In this document: one piece after another, positions 9,669 through 18,335 of the stretch
How positions within the stretch are numbered: position 1 is the stretch's first letter
Layout: each line of letters starts with the position of its first letter
Source: Stappia sp. ES.058
Lineage (GTDB): Bacteria > Pseudomonadota > Alphaproteobacteria > Rhizobiales > Stappiaceae
Assembly: GCF_900105595.1 (NCBI RefSeq)
Contig: NZ_LT629784.1
Location: 2,356,001-2,420,000 of the forward strand
Length of the DNA: 64,000 bases
Direction: 5' to 3'
Translations under genes and position numbers: made by a program
Notes under the pieces: model-generated
The model's database searches: none
Told to the model about the DNA's origin: nothing
The model's input: only the letters and a program-made list of their open reading frames with translations

Positions 9669-10607
9669 TCAGCCCGTCGTCTGTCCGAGTGGCATGCGTC
9701 CGGCATCCGTCGCGGGGACCGGTCCTGCGAGCAACCGTCCGGAGAGTGCAACGCTCAACGCGAAGACGGCCAGACCGCCGAAGAGGTCGACCAGATGGTG
9801 CCCGCCGTGCAGAAGGACAGCCAGCGGCATCGGCAGGTTGATGAGAGCGAGCAGCACGAACAGCGGACGAACGGAATATGAAAACCACACCGCCATCAGC
9901 GCCATGACCAGATGAACGGACGGGAACGCCACAAGCCCCAGCACATCCCGTGGTGAAATCAGCGACACGCCGTCGAGTGCCAGCCGGTTGAGCTCCTCGC
10001 CATAGGCCGGCCCGACCACCATGCCGAGCCGTGAAATAACATCGGCCGGGATCTCGAAATACGCCGAGGGGCCGGAACTCGGGAATGCGAACCAGAACAG
10101 GATCGACAGGCTCACGGCGAGAACGCCTGTCAGCAGGAAACGGTGAAGCGCTGCCGCCCGTCCGCTCAAGCCGAGCGTCAGGATCAGCAGCACGAACTGG
10201 AACAGCGAACTCATGTAGACGAAACCGAGCGCCCTGCCGAAGGTCGGCATTGTCGACATCGCCATGACCAGATCCGGCCATGAATAGCCCATCAGCCCAT
10301 CGATATGCATGAGCAGCCCGTCAATCCGGCGCGGTCCGACCGGCAATAGCAGGTAGTTGAACACCGAGACGGAGATGGTGAAGAGAATGAAGAGGCCGGC
10401 GGTCACGCCCGCAAGCGCAATATTCCGATCGCGTTGGCGGATCCGGTAGAACAATCCAAGCGCGAGCAACCCGAGCCCGACGCTGACGAGCGGCGCATAG
10501 CCCGCCCAGTCGATCGCCGCACCACGCACCGCGACTAGAACCGCGTCAGCGAGATAGATGGCGCCGATGCATGTCGCCACGACCCGTTCTGCTGGAAGAA
10601 GTGCCAT
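9669..10607 (-). CDS. PAP2-superfamily membrane phosphatase/transferase
   Basis: Integral membrane protein of 312 residues with around 8 hydrophobic segments. PAP2-type catalytic pieces are seen in the C-terminal third: 'AFPSVHLVMA' (Ser-x-His) and 'LHGGHHLVDLFGG' (the second His/Asp motif). The layout resembles the Aur1/inositol-phosphotransferase-like PAP2_3 group, so lipid phosphate hydrolysis or headgroup transfer at the inner membrane is plausible. The N-terminal half has several TM helices but no motif I recognise. It is transcribed toward the HIT gene and seems monocistronic. Confidence 0.82.
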   Translation of the reverse strand: MALLPAERVVATCIGAIYLADAVLVAVRGAAIDWAGYAPLVSVGLGLLALGLFYRIRQRDRNIALAGVTAGLFILFTISVSVFNYLLLPVGPRRIDGLLMHIDGLMGYSWPDLVMAMSTMPTFGRALGFVYMSSLFQFVLLILTLGLSGRAAALHRFLLTGVLAVSLSILFWFAFPSSGPSAYFEIPADVISRLGMVVGPAYGEELNRLALDGVSLISPRDVLGLVAFPSVHLVMALMAVWFSYSVRPLFVLLALINLPMPLAVLLHGGHHLVDLFGGLAVFALSVALSGRLLAGPVPATDAGRMPLGQTTG

Positions 10608-10694
10608 GCCGCCCCCACTGTTTCGCGACCTCGATAGCAGGCGTGATCTAAGAAAGCTTTAAACGGGCGGGTTCATGGATCAACACAGCCGCAC

Positions 10695-10724
10695 ATCGCG
10701 GGCCTGCCTGCGCAGACCCGCGAT
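10695..10724. repeat. GC-rich stem-loop downstream of the GST gene
   Basis: ATCGCGGG and CCCGCGAT form a perfect 8-bp stem, continued inward by CTGC/GCAG after one mismatch. It lies 75 bases past the stop of the glutathione transferase gene (minus strand). No U-run follows on either strand, so I call it a stem-loop rather than an intrinsic terminator; it may stabilise the transcript 3' end. Confidence 0.45.
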
Positions 10725-10798
10725 ATGCGTGAAAGACGGCCGTCATCCCGCAGAAGGGTAAGGACCATCCGGCGGACGAGCGGTCGGCAGGCCGCACA

Positions 10799-11431
10799 TC
10801 AAGCGGCGGCATCTTGGGCGGCGTCCAGCCGTGCCTCGTCCTCAAACACACGCTGGAAGCTCGCCCGCGAGGTGACCCGCAGTGCATAATCCCTGAAGAC
10901 CGGAAGCTCCGGTATCGCCTTGAAGTTCAGGGCCCACTGAAGCGACGCCCCCCACTGGATGTCGGCGACCGTGATGTTCTCACCGAGGATGTAAGGCGCA
11001 CGCGCGAGTTGGTCGGCCAGGACCTCGATCACCTGATCGAAGGTGCCATAGGCGGATTCATTCGCCGGCGGGACATGGCCGATCATCCTGTCCATCAGCG
11101 CCGGCTCGAAGCTGGCGGCATAGAACGTCATCCAGCGCAGATAGGCGCCGCGGCGCGGGTCGCCGGGCATCGGCGTTAATCCAGCATTTGGAAAGAGATC
11201 GCCGAGGTACAGAGCGATGGCGATGGATTCCGTCACGACCGTATTGCCGTGGCTGAGCGCCGGCACCTTGCCGAGCGGATTGATCGCCAGAAAATCCGGC
11301 GACTTTTGCTCGCCCTTTCGCATGTTGAGCACATGCAGGTCGCAGGGCGTGCCGAGTTCGTCGAGCAGCACGCGCGTGGCACTGGCACGGGATCGGGGAG
11401 CATAGTGAAGCGTCAGCTTGTCGGATGTCAT
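10799..11431 (-). CDS. Glutathione S-transferase family protein
   Basis: 210-residue cytosolic GST. The N-terminal thioredoxin-like domain has 'LTLHYAPRSRASATRVLLDELG' split around residue 20 and the glutathione-binding 'NPLGKVPAL...TESIAIALYL' (cis-Pro and Glu-Ser). The helical C-terminal domain contains the N-capping-box-like 'LGENITVADIQWGASL'. A Ser near position 14-17 is the likely thiol-activating residue, as in bacterial beta-like GSTs. Substrate unknown. It sits downstream of azlD, about 107 bases away, on the same strand. Confidence 0.88.
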   Translation of the reverse strand: MTSDKLTLHYAPRSRASATRVLLDELGTPCDLHVLNMRKGEQKSPDFLAINPLGKVPALSHGNTVVTESIAIALYLGDLFPNAGLTPMPGDPRRGAYLRWMTFYAASFEPALMDRMIGHVPPANESAYGTFDQVIEVLADQLARAPYILGENITVADIQWGASLQWALNFKAIPELPVFRDYALRVTSRASFQRVFEDEARLDAAQDAAA

Positions 11432-11538
11432 CGAGGTTTCCTTTCAAGGCGCGGCGCGTCCTTGCGCCGCCAGGAAACCATGACAGACCGCTGCTGACAG
11501 CATCCTGTCAGTAGCGGAGCATCCACCTGGACTTGTCC

Positions 11539-11889
11539 TCAGCTTCCTCCGAGAACCAGCCATCCGCCGATCAACACCATCTCGGCCGCCAATACGCCGA
11601 CAATGACGCGCTGACCGAACAGAAGGAAGGCAGCGAAGCCGGAGGCCGCGGCCGCCAGCCGCAGAAGGACCGGCGCGCTCTCCAGCGCACCGGTGGGAAA
11701 CAGGATCAACTTGGAAATCACACCGGCCACGAGCGCGGTCGCGACCGACCGGATGAAGACCAGAACCTCGCTGTCTTCCCGCAGACGCCCGCTGAAAAGC
11801 ACGCCGAGCCAGCGCCAGACGTCCGTCGCCAGCCATCCGGCAACGACGATCATCGCGTAGGGCCACCACCATTGATCGACCATCATCAT
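11539..11889 (-). CDS. azlD: AzlD family branched-chain amino acid transport subunit
   Basis: Small membrane protein of about 116 residues with three to four TM helices; the partner subunit of AzlC-type exporters for branched-chain amino acids or their analogues. Start chosen at 11889: the ATG overlaps the azlC stop in an ATGA arrangement, implying translational coupling; the two following Met codons are alternatives. A Trp-rich N-terminus (DQWWWPYAM) and the 'GWLATDVWRWLG' segment resemble AzlD proteins. Confidence 0.85.
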   Translation of the reverse strand: MMMVDQWWWPYAMIVVAGWLATDVWRWLGVLFSGRLREDSEVLVFIRSVATALVAGVISKLILFPTGALESAPVLLRLAAAASGFAAFLLFGQRVIVGVLAAEMVLIGGWLVLGGS

Positions 11890-12668
11890 GACACCCCACG
11901 CCGTGCCAGCCGCGTGCCGGCATAGGCGAGCGTGCCGCCCACCAGTCCGGTCCACAACAGGTCCAGACCAGGCGCGTAGACAAAAAACACGGGGCCAAGG
12001 GCAAGGCCGGCAAGCATCGCGGCCTTGTCGGCCGAAATTCGCGACGCGCCCCACAGCGAACAGAGGAAATAGACCGGCGTGAGCATGAACAGGCCGCCAG
12101 CAACGATCGGCGGCAGGCGACCAACCATCACATAGGCAATCCCCGTCATGCAGAAGACGAATCCCGTCAGGCTACCGCCGAACCCGAGAAAGAACGGCAG
12201 TCGACCCTCGCGCGGCATGTCTTGCACATTGCGCATGGCGAAGACCCAGGCGGTGACCGCGACGAAATGCGAGGCGACCAGCAGATGCCAGCGCTTCGTT
12301 TTTCCCTCAATGCGCAACAATGGCATGAGGGCCATGGTCATCGGCATCAGCCGCACCGAGGCGAGCGCCACCGCAATTCCTGCGGAGATCATGCCCATTC
12401 CGCCAGAAATCGCACCGGTCAAAACGACGATGCTGGGCAATGCCCACACCAGCCCCGTCATCATCAGCGTCTGGTCCAGGGTCAGCCCGCTCTCACGCGC
12501 CAATCCGGCATAGCCTACGAACGCCGCCGTCAGGATCAAAGCCGGGATAGAGACCGCCGAGCGCATGCCACGCCAGGCCCACCCCAGCGAAGAGACGGGC
12601 GGCGAAGGGGGATCAACCGGATTCCGAGCGCCCGATGATGCACCCGAGGGATTGGAAGGTGAGTTCAT
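11886..12668 (-). CDS. azlC: AzlC family branched-chain amino acid exporter
   Basis: Membrane permease of about 260 residues, partner of AzlD, predicted to export branched-chain amino acids. After a Ser/Pro-rich cytosolic N-terminus the AzlC fold begins near 'GMRSAVSIPALILTAAFVGYA', with 'GAISGGMGMISAGIAVALASVRLMPMTMALMP' (split over two helices) the conserved family region. Start set at ATG 12668 (MNSPSNPSG); an in-frame Met 48 bases upstream is possible but gives an unlikely extension. It forms a two-gene unit with azlD. Confidence 0.88.
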   Translation of the reverse strand: MNSPSNPSGASSGARNPVDPPSPPVSSLGWAWRGMRSAVSIPALILTAAFVGYAGLARESGLTLDQTLMMTGLVWALPSIVVLTGAISGGMGMISAGIAVALASVRLMPMTMALMPLLRIEGKTKRWHLLVASHFVAVTAWVFAMRNVQDMPREGRLPFFLGFGGSLTGFVFCMTGIAYVMVGRLPPIVAGGLFMLTPVYFLCSLWGASRISADKAAMLAGLALGPVFFVYAPGLDLLWTGLVGGTLAYAGTRLARRGVS

Positions 12669-12760
12669 GGCAAGGCACTGAAGACCGGGAGGCGTCGCAC
12701 CGCGCACGCGCATCATGCTGAAGAAAACCGCCCCCTTCTAGCAGGCGCCGGACCGAATGC

Positions 12761-12788
12761 AAAACGGCACCCGAAAGGGTGCCGTTTC
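12761..12788 (-). terminator. Intrinsic terminator of clpS-clpA
   Basis: Perfect 11-bp stem (AAACGGCACCC / GGGTGCCGTTT) with a GAAA loop (TTTC on the minus strand), ending in U residues on the minus strand. It lies about 43 bases past the clpA stop and separates it from azlC. Confidence 0.85.
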
Positions 12789-12830
12789 ACGATGTCGTTG
12801 CAAGGACCGGATGCCCGGTCGTCGGAGAGA

Positions 12831-15266
12831 TCAGTCCGCCAGCGGAACCTTCGGGATCAGGCTCTTCTTGCCCGGCCCCTCGCCCTTGCGTGTCGGACCG
12901 GACGACGCCTCTGTCTTCTTGGCTGCGGGCTTGCGACGGCGCTTGGGCTTCGCCGCCTTGGGCTTTTCGGTCTTCGGCTTGACCAGCGTGTCCTCAACGC
13001 TTTCAAGCAGAAGCCCGGCAGCATCTTCGGAGACAGAGACCTTGACCGTACCACCCTTGCGCAGCTTGCCGAAGAGCACCTCGTCGGCGAGCGGCCGCTT
13101 GATATGCTCCTGGATCACGCGGGCGAGCGGGCGGGCGCCCATGCGGTCGTCATAGCCCTTGTCTGCAAGCCAGGAGATCGCCTCCTCGGTGAGTTCGAAT
13201 GTGACGCCGCGGTCGGCGAGTTGCGCCTCCAGCTGCATGACGAACTTCTCGACGATCCGGTGCACCACCTCGGTCGGCAGATTGCCGAAGGCGATCACCG
13301 CATCGAGGCGGTTTCGGAATTCCGGCGAGAACAGGCGGTTGATCGCCTCCTGGTCCTCGCCCTGACGCTTGACCCGGTTGAAGCCGATCGGCTCCTTCGC
13401 CATGTCGGACGCGCCCGCGTTCGTCGTCATGATCAGGATGACATTGCGGAAATCGACCTGCTTGCCGTTGTGATCGGTGAGCTTGCCGTGATCCATGACC
13501 TGCAACAGGATGTTGAAGAGGTCCGGATGGGCCTTCTCGATCTCGTCGAGCAGGAGCACGCAATGCGGATGCTGGTCGACGCCGTCGGTCAGCAGACCGC
13601 CCTGATCGAAACCGACATAGCCCGGAGGCGCGCCGATGAGGCGCGACACCGTGTGGCGCTCCATGTACTCCGACATGTCGAAGCGCAACAGCTCAACACC
13701 CAGCGAGCTTGCCAGCTGACGCGCGACCTCCGTCTTGCCCACGCCCGTCGGGCCGGAGAAGAGGTAGTTGCCGATCGGCTTGTCCGGCTCGCGCAACCCG
13801 GCGCGCGACAGCTTGATCGCCGAGGACAGCGTCTCGATGGCATCGTCCTGCCCGTAGACGACGCGTGACAGCGTCGCATTGAGGTTGGACAGAACCTCCT
13901 CGTCCGACTTGGAGACGGACTTCGGCGGGATCCGCGCCATCGAGGCGACGGTCGTCTCGATCTCCTTCACGCCGATGGTCTTGCGACGACGGCCCTCCGG
14001 CAGGAGCTTCAGCGACGCGCCGGATTCATCGATCACGTCGATGGCCTTGTCCGGCAGCTTGCGGTCGTTGATGTAACGGGCCGAAAGCTCGACCGCCGTC
14101 TTGATCGCATCATTGGTGTAGCGGACCTTGTGGAAGGTCTCGAAATAGGGCTTCAGACCTTTCAGGATCTCCACCGCGTCCGAAATCGTCGGCTCGTTGA
14201 CGTCGATCTTCTGGAACCGGCGCAGCAGCGCCCGATCCTTCTCGAAGAACTGGCGGTATTCCTTGTAGGTGGTCGAGCCAACGCAGCGGATCGTGCCGGA
14301 GGCAAGCGCCGGCTTGAGCAGATTGGAGGCGTCCATCGCCCCGCCCGAAGTTGCCCCCGCACCGATCACCGTATGGATCTCGTCGATGAACATCACCGCA
14401 CCGGGATACTCCTCGATCTCCTTCACGACCTGCTTGAGGCGTTCCTCGAAATCGCCGCGGTAACGGGTTCCGGCCAACAGCGCACCCATGTCGAGGGAGA
14501 AGATGGTTGCATCCATCAGGACGTCGGGAACGTCCTTGTCGACGATCCGCTTTGCCAGCCCTTCCGCGATGGCGGTCTTGCCGACGCCCGGATCGCCCAC
14601 AAAGAGCGGGTTGTTCTTCGACCGGCGGCACAGGATCTGGATGGTGCGCGAAATCTCCGCATCGCGCCCGATCAGCGGGTCGATGCGTCCGGCCTTCGCC
14701 TTCTCGTTGAGATTGACGCAATAGGCTTCGAGCGCATCGGTCTTCTGTTTCGGCTTTTCGCCCACCTCCTCGGCGGCAGCGGCGTCCTCGTCGGCACCGG
14801 TGACGGGGCGCGCCTCCGACATGCCGGCACGCTTGGCGATACCATGCGAAATGTAGTTCACTGCGTCGTAGCGGGTCATGTCCTGTTCCTGCAGGAAATA
14901 CGCCGCGTGGCTCTCGCGCTCGGCGAAGATCGCGACCAGAACGTTCGCACCGGTCACCTCCTCGCGCCCCGACGACTGGACATGGATCACCGCGCGCTGG
15001 ATCACGCGCTGGAAACCGGCCGTCGGCTTGCTGTCGTCGTCGCCGTCGATCACGAGGTTTTCGAGTTCGGAATCGATGTAGTCGACGAGATTGCGTTTCA
15101 GCGTATCCAGGTCGACGTTACAGGCACGCATCACCGCTGCCGAGTCCTGGTCGTCGACCAGGGCCAGCAAGAGATGTTCGAGAGTCGCGTATTCCTGCTG
15201 CCGCTCGTTTGCGAAGGAAAGCGCTTGATGCAGCGCCTTTTCAAGGCTTCGGGAGAATGAAGGCAC
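12831..15266 (-). CDS. clpA: ATP-dependent Clp protease ATP-binding subunit ClpA
   Basis: AAA+ unfoldase that feeds ClpP; with ClpS it degrades N-degron substrates. The 811-residue protein has a Clp N-domain (1-145), first AAA+ domain with GDPGVGKTA near 225 and an 'FIDEIH' Walker B, and second AAA+ domain with GPTGVGKTE near 507, then the C-terminal domain. An IGF/L-type ClpP-docking loop was not checked residue by residue. The last roughly 50 residues form a Lys/Pro/Ala-rich tail ([17 protein letters not shown]) beyond the usual ClpA end, an extension seen in rhizobial homologues. clpS is 9 bases upstream. Confidence 0.97.
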   Translation of the reverse strand: MPSFSRSLEKALHQALSFANERQQEYATLEHLLLALVDDQDSAAVMRACNVDLDTLKRNLVDYIDSELENLVIDGDDDSKPTAGFQRVIQRAVIHVQSSGREEVTGANVLVAIFAERESHAAYFLQEQDMTRYDAVNYISHGIAKRAGMSEARPVTGADEDAAAAEEVGEKPKQKTDALEAYCVNLNEKAKAGRIDPLIGRDAEISRTIQILCRRSKNNPLFVGDPGVGKTAIAEGLAKRIVDKDVPDVLMDATIFSLDMGALLAGTRYRGDFEERLKQVVKEIEEYPGAVMFIDEIHTVIGAGATSGGAMDASNLLKPALASGTIRCVGSTTYKEYRQFFEKDRALLRRFQKIDVNEPTISDAVEILKGLKPYFETFHKVRYTNDAIKTAVELSARYINDRKLPDKAIDVIDESGASLKLLPEGRRRKTIGVKEIETTVASMARIPPKSVSKSDEEVLSNLNATLSRVVYGQDDAIETLSSAIKLSRAGLREPDKPIGNYLFSGPTGVGKTEVARQLASSLGVELLRFDMSEYMERHTVSRLIGAPPGYVGFDQGGLLTDGVDQHPHCVLLLDEIEKAHPDLFNILLQVMDHGKLTDHNGKQVDFRNVILIMTTNAGASDMAKEPIGFNRVKRQGEDQEAINRLFSPEFRNRLDAVIAFGNLPTEVVHRIVEKFVMQLEAQLADRGVTFELTEEAISWLADKGYDDRMGARPLARVIQEHIKRPLADEVLFGKLRKGGTVKVSVSEDAAGLLLESVEDTLVKPKTEKPKAAKPKRRRKPAAKKTEASSGPTRKGEGPGKKSLIPKVPLAD

Positions 15267-15275
15267 TGGCGACCC

Positions 15276-15605
15276 CTATTTCTTTTCCATCACACACTGA
15301 AGAGGATGCTGGTGTTTGCGGGCAAAGTCCATCACCTGTGTAACCTTGGTCTCGGCCACTTCGTAGGTGAACACCCCGCACTCCCCCACCCCGTGGTGAT
15401 GAACGTGCAACATGATGCGTGTCGCCTCCTCGCGATTCTTCTGGAAGAACCGCTCCACGACATGCACGACGAATTCCATCGGTGTGTAGTCATCGTTCAG
15501 CAAAAGAACGCGGTACAAGTTCGGTCGCTTCGCTACCGTACGTGTCTTGGTGACGACCAGACCGCCTGCATCGTCCCCGTCCCCGCGTTGAGGTCCCTTC
15601 GTCAT
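15276..15605 (-). CDS. clpS: ClpS adaptor protein
   Basis: 109-residue adaptor that binds N-degron residues and delivers substrates to ClpA. The core starts near residue 28: '[20 protein letters not shown]' supplies the Asn-Asp-Asp-Tyr pocket, and '[23 protein letters not shown]' the second half of the binding site. The first 25 residues are a flexible N-terminal extension, which in ClpS contacts ClpA. First gene of the clpS-clpA operon; alphaproteobacteria may also carry a second ClpS elsewhere. Confidence 0.97.
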   Translation of the reverse strand: MTKGPQRGDGDDAGGLVVTKTRTVAKRPNLYRVLLLNDDYTPMEFVVHVVERFFQKNREEATRIMLHVHHHGVGECGVFTYEVAETKVTQVMDFARKHQHPLQCVMEKK

Positions 15606-16186
15606 TCCTGCTCCATAGCCTTTTGCAACGGACCTGCTGTTGCCAGGATGCGCGTTCTGCGTGGTTCGCCCGGATTGTCCGCTCCGTTGAAAGCGCGCCA
15701 GGCCCCGGATATCGTGACGATCCGCTAACAGCCGGCGGCGAGGCTTTCATACTGGGACAGGCCACACACCACTCATGATTATCCTAGCGCAGGTTGCGCA
15801 TTCACCAACCCCGGGATCACAAAGAAAGGCACTTTTCACGTCCCCCGCTGTATGCGCCGCAACGACGACGCCCGCCCAGCCACCGAAACCTCACCGGTGA
15901 CGATCAATTGGCGACGATCAATGTCACCGACAGTATGTATGATCTTTTTCGTCCGCAACAATCCCGTCCGTCATCGCGAGAGCCGGAAGGGCCATGCGTG
16001 CAGTCGACCGGCACCGGCTGCATGAGCACGCCTGAAACAGCAGGGTAAGGTCCTCCGGAGTGCGTGCGACCAAGCATTCACCTGCAGGTTTCCAGGATGC
16101 ACCGCCCGCACAAGATGATTTTGAACGCGCAGAACCGGGTCGAGCCCTTGCTGATCTTCTTGGTTCGCGGCCGTAACAAGGCAGTT
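15606..16186. other. Gene-poor interval upstream of clpS
   Basis: This 581-base interval lies between divergently transcribed clpS and the alpha/beta hydrolase. Open frames here are short, lack ribosome sites and resemble no family I know. A frame continues upstream of the hydrolase ATG to 16064 but its residues look non-coding. Promoters for both genes are expected here; I could not place them. Confidence 0.5.
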
Positions 16187-17023
16187 ATGATGGCATTCAC
16201 AACGATTGGTACGGGAAACGTCACCCTGGCTTGTCTGGACCAGGGGCGTGGACCAGCGATCGTGGCCCTTCACGGCTTTCCCGATACCTGGCGAACGTGG
16301 GATGCCGCCTCCCGGGCTCTTGTCGAGGCGGGTTACCGCGTCATCCGGATGGCGCTCCGAGGCTACGCCCCGTCCGGCATCCCGACTGACGGACGCTACG
16401 AAGTCACCTATCTTGCCGAGGACGTTCTTTCCTTGCTCGACCATCTCGATCTGCAAGACTGCACGATTCTTGGTCATGATTGGGGTGCCTCGACGGCCTA
16501 CGAACTGGCACTACATGCGCCGGATCGACTTGCCGCCATCGTGGCGCTTTCAGTCCCGCCACCGGCCACCGCGACAAGCGGATGGAAAGAACGACTGTCC
16601 CGCCCGCACAACCTGTATCTCGGGCTTGGCCCGGTGTCCGACTGGTGGCTGCGACGCAAAGACTTCTCGGAGGTTCGCCGGCTCTACAAGATGTGGAGCC
16701 CAAGCTGGACCGCCAATTCGCAACACGTCGAGGCCGTGATCGACGATCTCCGCCCGCCTGAACGCTCGCGCGCGTCGGTCGATTTTTACCGGCGACGGCT
16801 GGGCACGATTGCGGGACGCGCGACACTGCCGTCGGTTCCAAGCTTGCTGATCTACGGCTCAGACGAGCCGAAGGTCCGGCGCGACGGGTTTGAGGCCGCG
16901 CGAAGCGGTCTTGTCGCGTCCTCGCGTGTCGTGCGGATCGAGGGCGTCGGGCACTGGCCCCATCTGGAAGCACCGAAGACCGTTCTCGACGAGATTGTCG
17001 GTTTCCTCGGTTTTGATAGCTGA
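16187..17023 (+). CDS. Alpha/beta hydrolase with Asp nucleophile (epoxide hydrolase-like)
   Basis: 278-residue hydrolase. The oxyanion motif HGFPDTW lies at 29-35 and the nucleophile elbow is LGHDWGAS with Asp98 rather than Ser, the hallmark of epoxide hydrolases and haloalkane/haloacetate dehalogenases. 'RGYAPSG' (58-64) matches the epoxide-hydrolase RGYGxS region, and the catalytic His is in 'GVGHWPHLEAP' near the C-terminus. No signal peptide. Start ATG 16187 follows an AAGG; the next Met codon is adjacent. Epoxide versus halogenated substrate cannot be decided here. Confidence 0.85.
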   Translation: MMAFTTIGTGNVTLACLDQGRGPAIVALHGFPDTWRTWDAASRALVEAGYRVIRMALRGYAPSGIPTDGRYEVTYLAEDVLSLLDHLDLQDCTILGHDWGASTAYELALHAPDRLAAIVALSVPPPATATSGWKERLSRPHNLYLGLGPVSDWWLRRKDFSEVRRLYKMWSPSWTANSQHVEAVIDDLRPPERSRASVDFYRRRLGTIAGRATLPSVPSLLIYGSDEPKVRRDGFEAARSGLVASSRVVRIEGVGHWPHLEAPKTVLDEIVGFLGFDS

Positions 17024-17401
17024 AGGTATGGTGCCGTAAGCGAGGCTGACATGATGGTGCCGCAAGCCACAACAGACGTCGGCCGCGGCAACAATGCGGC
17101 ACGGAGTGAGCGATCGCTGCAATCGATTTCCATGCGCGGCTCAGCCGTGGACCGGCGTAGCTCGCGGCGCCACGAGCGTGCCCGGGCTTTTCCGGTCAAA
17201 AACGCTTGAAGCGGACGATCAGCCAAGAAGCTGGCGAAGATGGCTTACGGTGCGTTTCGATCTGTCCTGGCAGAGAGACTTCGACGGGCTTGGAAGGCGC
17301 CCAATGAGGCGCCGGATCTGCTGGTCGCCGATAAGCAGGTCCAGGGAGAGCCCGCCCCATTGAAACGCGGGACAAATCACCGAGAGGGATGGACCCCGAC
17401 G
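17024..17401. other. Interval between hydrolase and phasin terminator
   Basis: No gene I can support. The 11-13 base unit ATGGTGCCG(T/C)AAGC occurs twice, near 17034 and 17054. A frame from ATG 17240 (MAYGAFRSVLAERLRRAW) looks weakly protein-like but runs through the terminator and antisense to the phasin gene, so it is not called. Confidence 0.4.
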
Positions 17402-17427
17402 AAAAAAGCCCGGCTTTTGCCGGGCTT
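17402..17427 (-). terminator. Intrinsic terminator of the phasin gene
   Basis: Perfect 9-bp stem AAGCCCGGC/GCCGGGCTT with a 4-base loop and a run of six U on the minus strand, about 50 bases past the phasin stop. A second hairpin (GGCGGGGT/ACCCCGCC, 17433-17452) precedes it, giving a tandem structure. Confidence 0.88.
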
Positions 17428-17478
17428 CAAAGGGCGGGGTCAAAACCCCGCCGCGCTCGTCGCTGAAAGACGAAGAGC

Positions 17479-17811
17479 TTACTTGGCGACCTTGGAAATG
17501 ACGCCTTCGTAGGGCTTGTAGGTGTCTTTCGCCAGTTCGGAGTACATGTCCCCGATCTTGGTGACTTCACCGACGAAGCCTTCGTAGGCCGTCTTCATGA
17601 AATCGCTCTGGGCTTCGAACGCCTTGTCCAGCGACTTGGAAGCGACAAGCTTCTCCACAGCCGCAGTGCTCTCTTCGAAGGACTTCTTCTGGTAATCGGC
17701 CACCTCGGCCGCGATCGCCTGCATGCCCTTGGTCATGGCGCCGATGCTCTGCATCATCACGTCCATGTTGTCCTTGCTGAGCTTCTGCATATCGTCGAGA
17801 TTGTTGATCAT
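17479..17811 (-). CDS. Phasin family protein
   Basis: 110-residue helical protein of the phasin_2 type, coating polyhydroxyalkanoate granules. Amphipathic helices run the whole length: 'DDMQKLSKDNMDVMMQSIGAM' (split near residue 16), 'EVADYQKKSFEESTAAVEKLV' around the middle, and 'FMKTAYEGFVGEVTKIGDMY'. The ATG at 17811 follows GAGGGUAAC; the in-frame extension upstream reads through the promoter and is rejected. The strong consensus promoter with operator sites and the double terminator indicate a highly expressed single-gene unit. PHA synthase is not in the window. Confidence 0.92.
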   Translation of the reverse strand: MINNLDDMQKLSKDNMDVMMQSIGAMTKGMQAIAAEVADYQKKSFEESTAAVEKLVASKSLDKAFEAQSDFMKTAYEGFVGEVTKIGDMYSELAKDTYKPYEGVISKVAK

Positions 17812-17927
17812 GTTACCCTCATTCGCGTGAGTGGGTCGGAGGACCGCAGCACGGATACCCGGCTTACGTAAGCGAAGCCGGGTTCGATACCGTGGGGTCG
17901 ACGCCGACTTTCTGATTGCATCTAGGG

Positions 17928-17974
17928 TATATATGCACTGCACAATTTCTGTCAATGATCCATTTTGCAGTGCA
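17928..17974 (-). promoter_or_regulatory. Phasin promoter with paired TGC operators (PhaR-like)
   Basis: On the minus strand a -35 TTGACA (17950-17955) and -10 TATATA (17928-17933) are separated by 16 bases. TGCACTGCA (17934-17942) fills the spacer next to the -10, and its exact reverse complement TGCAGTGCA lies at 17966-17974, just upstream of the -35. TGC-rich dyads of this kind are bound by PhaR, the repressor of phasin genes that senses PHA. The arrangement would block RNA polymerase directly. Transcription would begin near 17920, leaving a leader of about 110 bases. Confidence 0.8.
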
Positions 17975-18103
17975 ACATATCCCTTTGACCTACGGGGTTT
18001 CCCGGTCGTATTCAAGGGCCGGCGTCGCTAGCATGCGCCCCGTTCGCGGCCCGTCCACAGGTCGCGACCTGGCATGCCGTTTGATGAATCGGATTGCCAG
18101 GCA

Positions 18104-18118
18104 GTAACGGCGCATTAA
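18104..18118. promoter_or_regulatory. Possible CtrA-like box
   Basis: GTAA-N7-TTAA differs by one base from the CtrA consensus TTAA-N7-TTAA. It lies about 210 bases upstream of the D,D-carboxypeptidase start. Such near-matches occur by chance, so this is only a candidate. Confidence 0.2.
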
Positions 18119-18146
18119 CTGCCATTTGCGAATCTGAGGAAACGAC

Positions 18147-18335
18147 ATGGCGGGAACAAACCGGCTGAACAACACGGAAACCGGATTTCGCAAACGATCT
18201 CGTTTGCACATTCGTAACCCTGTTTGCGCTAGGTTCCTGTTCTCGGCGAGGGTCATCGCCGCATCCGGCACGACCGGAAGTGGCGATAGCGCCGCAAACG
18301 AAACACCTGGCCCGAATGGGGTGACATTGTGCTGA
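18147..18335 (+). CDS. Possible 62-residue leader frame overlapping the carboxypeptidase start
   Basis: A short frame preceded by GAGGA six bases before its ATG and ending at TGA 18333-18335, 7 bases inside the next gene. The product is basic then Ser/Gly-rich and has no family I recognise. The overlap could couple translation to the downstream GTG start, but it may equally be chance. Confidence 0.2.
   Translation: MAGTNRLNNTETGFRKRSRLHIRNPVCARFLFSARVIAASGTTGSGDSAANETPGPNGVTLC

Noticed and set aside
16064..16186. 41-codon N-terminal extension of the alpha/beta hydrolase
   Set aside because: The residues do not resemble the family, which begins at the ATG 16187 region, and no ribosome site precedes 16064.
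17240..17512. 90-codon frame between hydrolase and phasin
   Set aside because: It crosses both hairpins of the phasin terminator and ends antisense to the phasin coding region; no ribosome site.
18147..18335. Confident call of a leader peptide for the carboxypeptidase
   Set aside because: Although it has a ribosome site and overlaps the next start, the composition is not convincing; kept only as a low-confidence feature.
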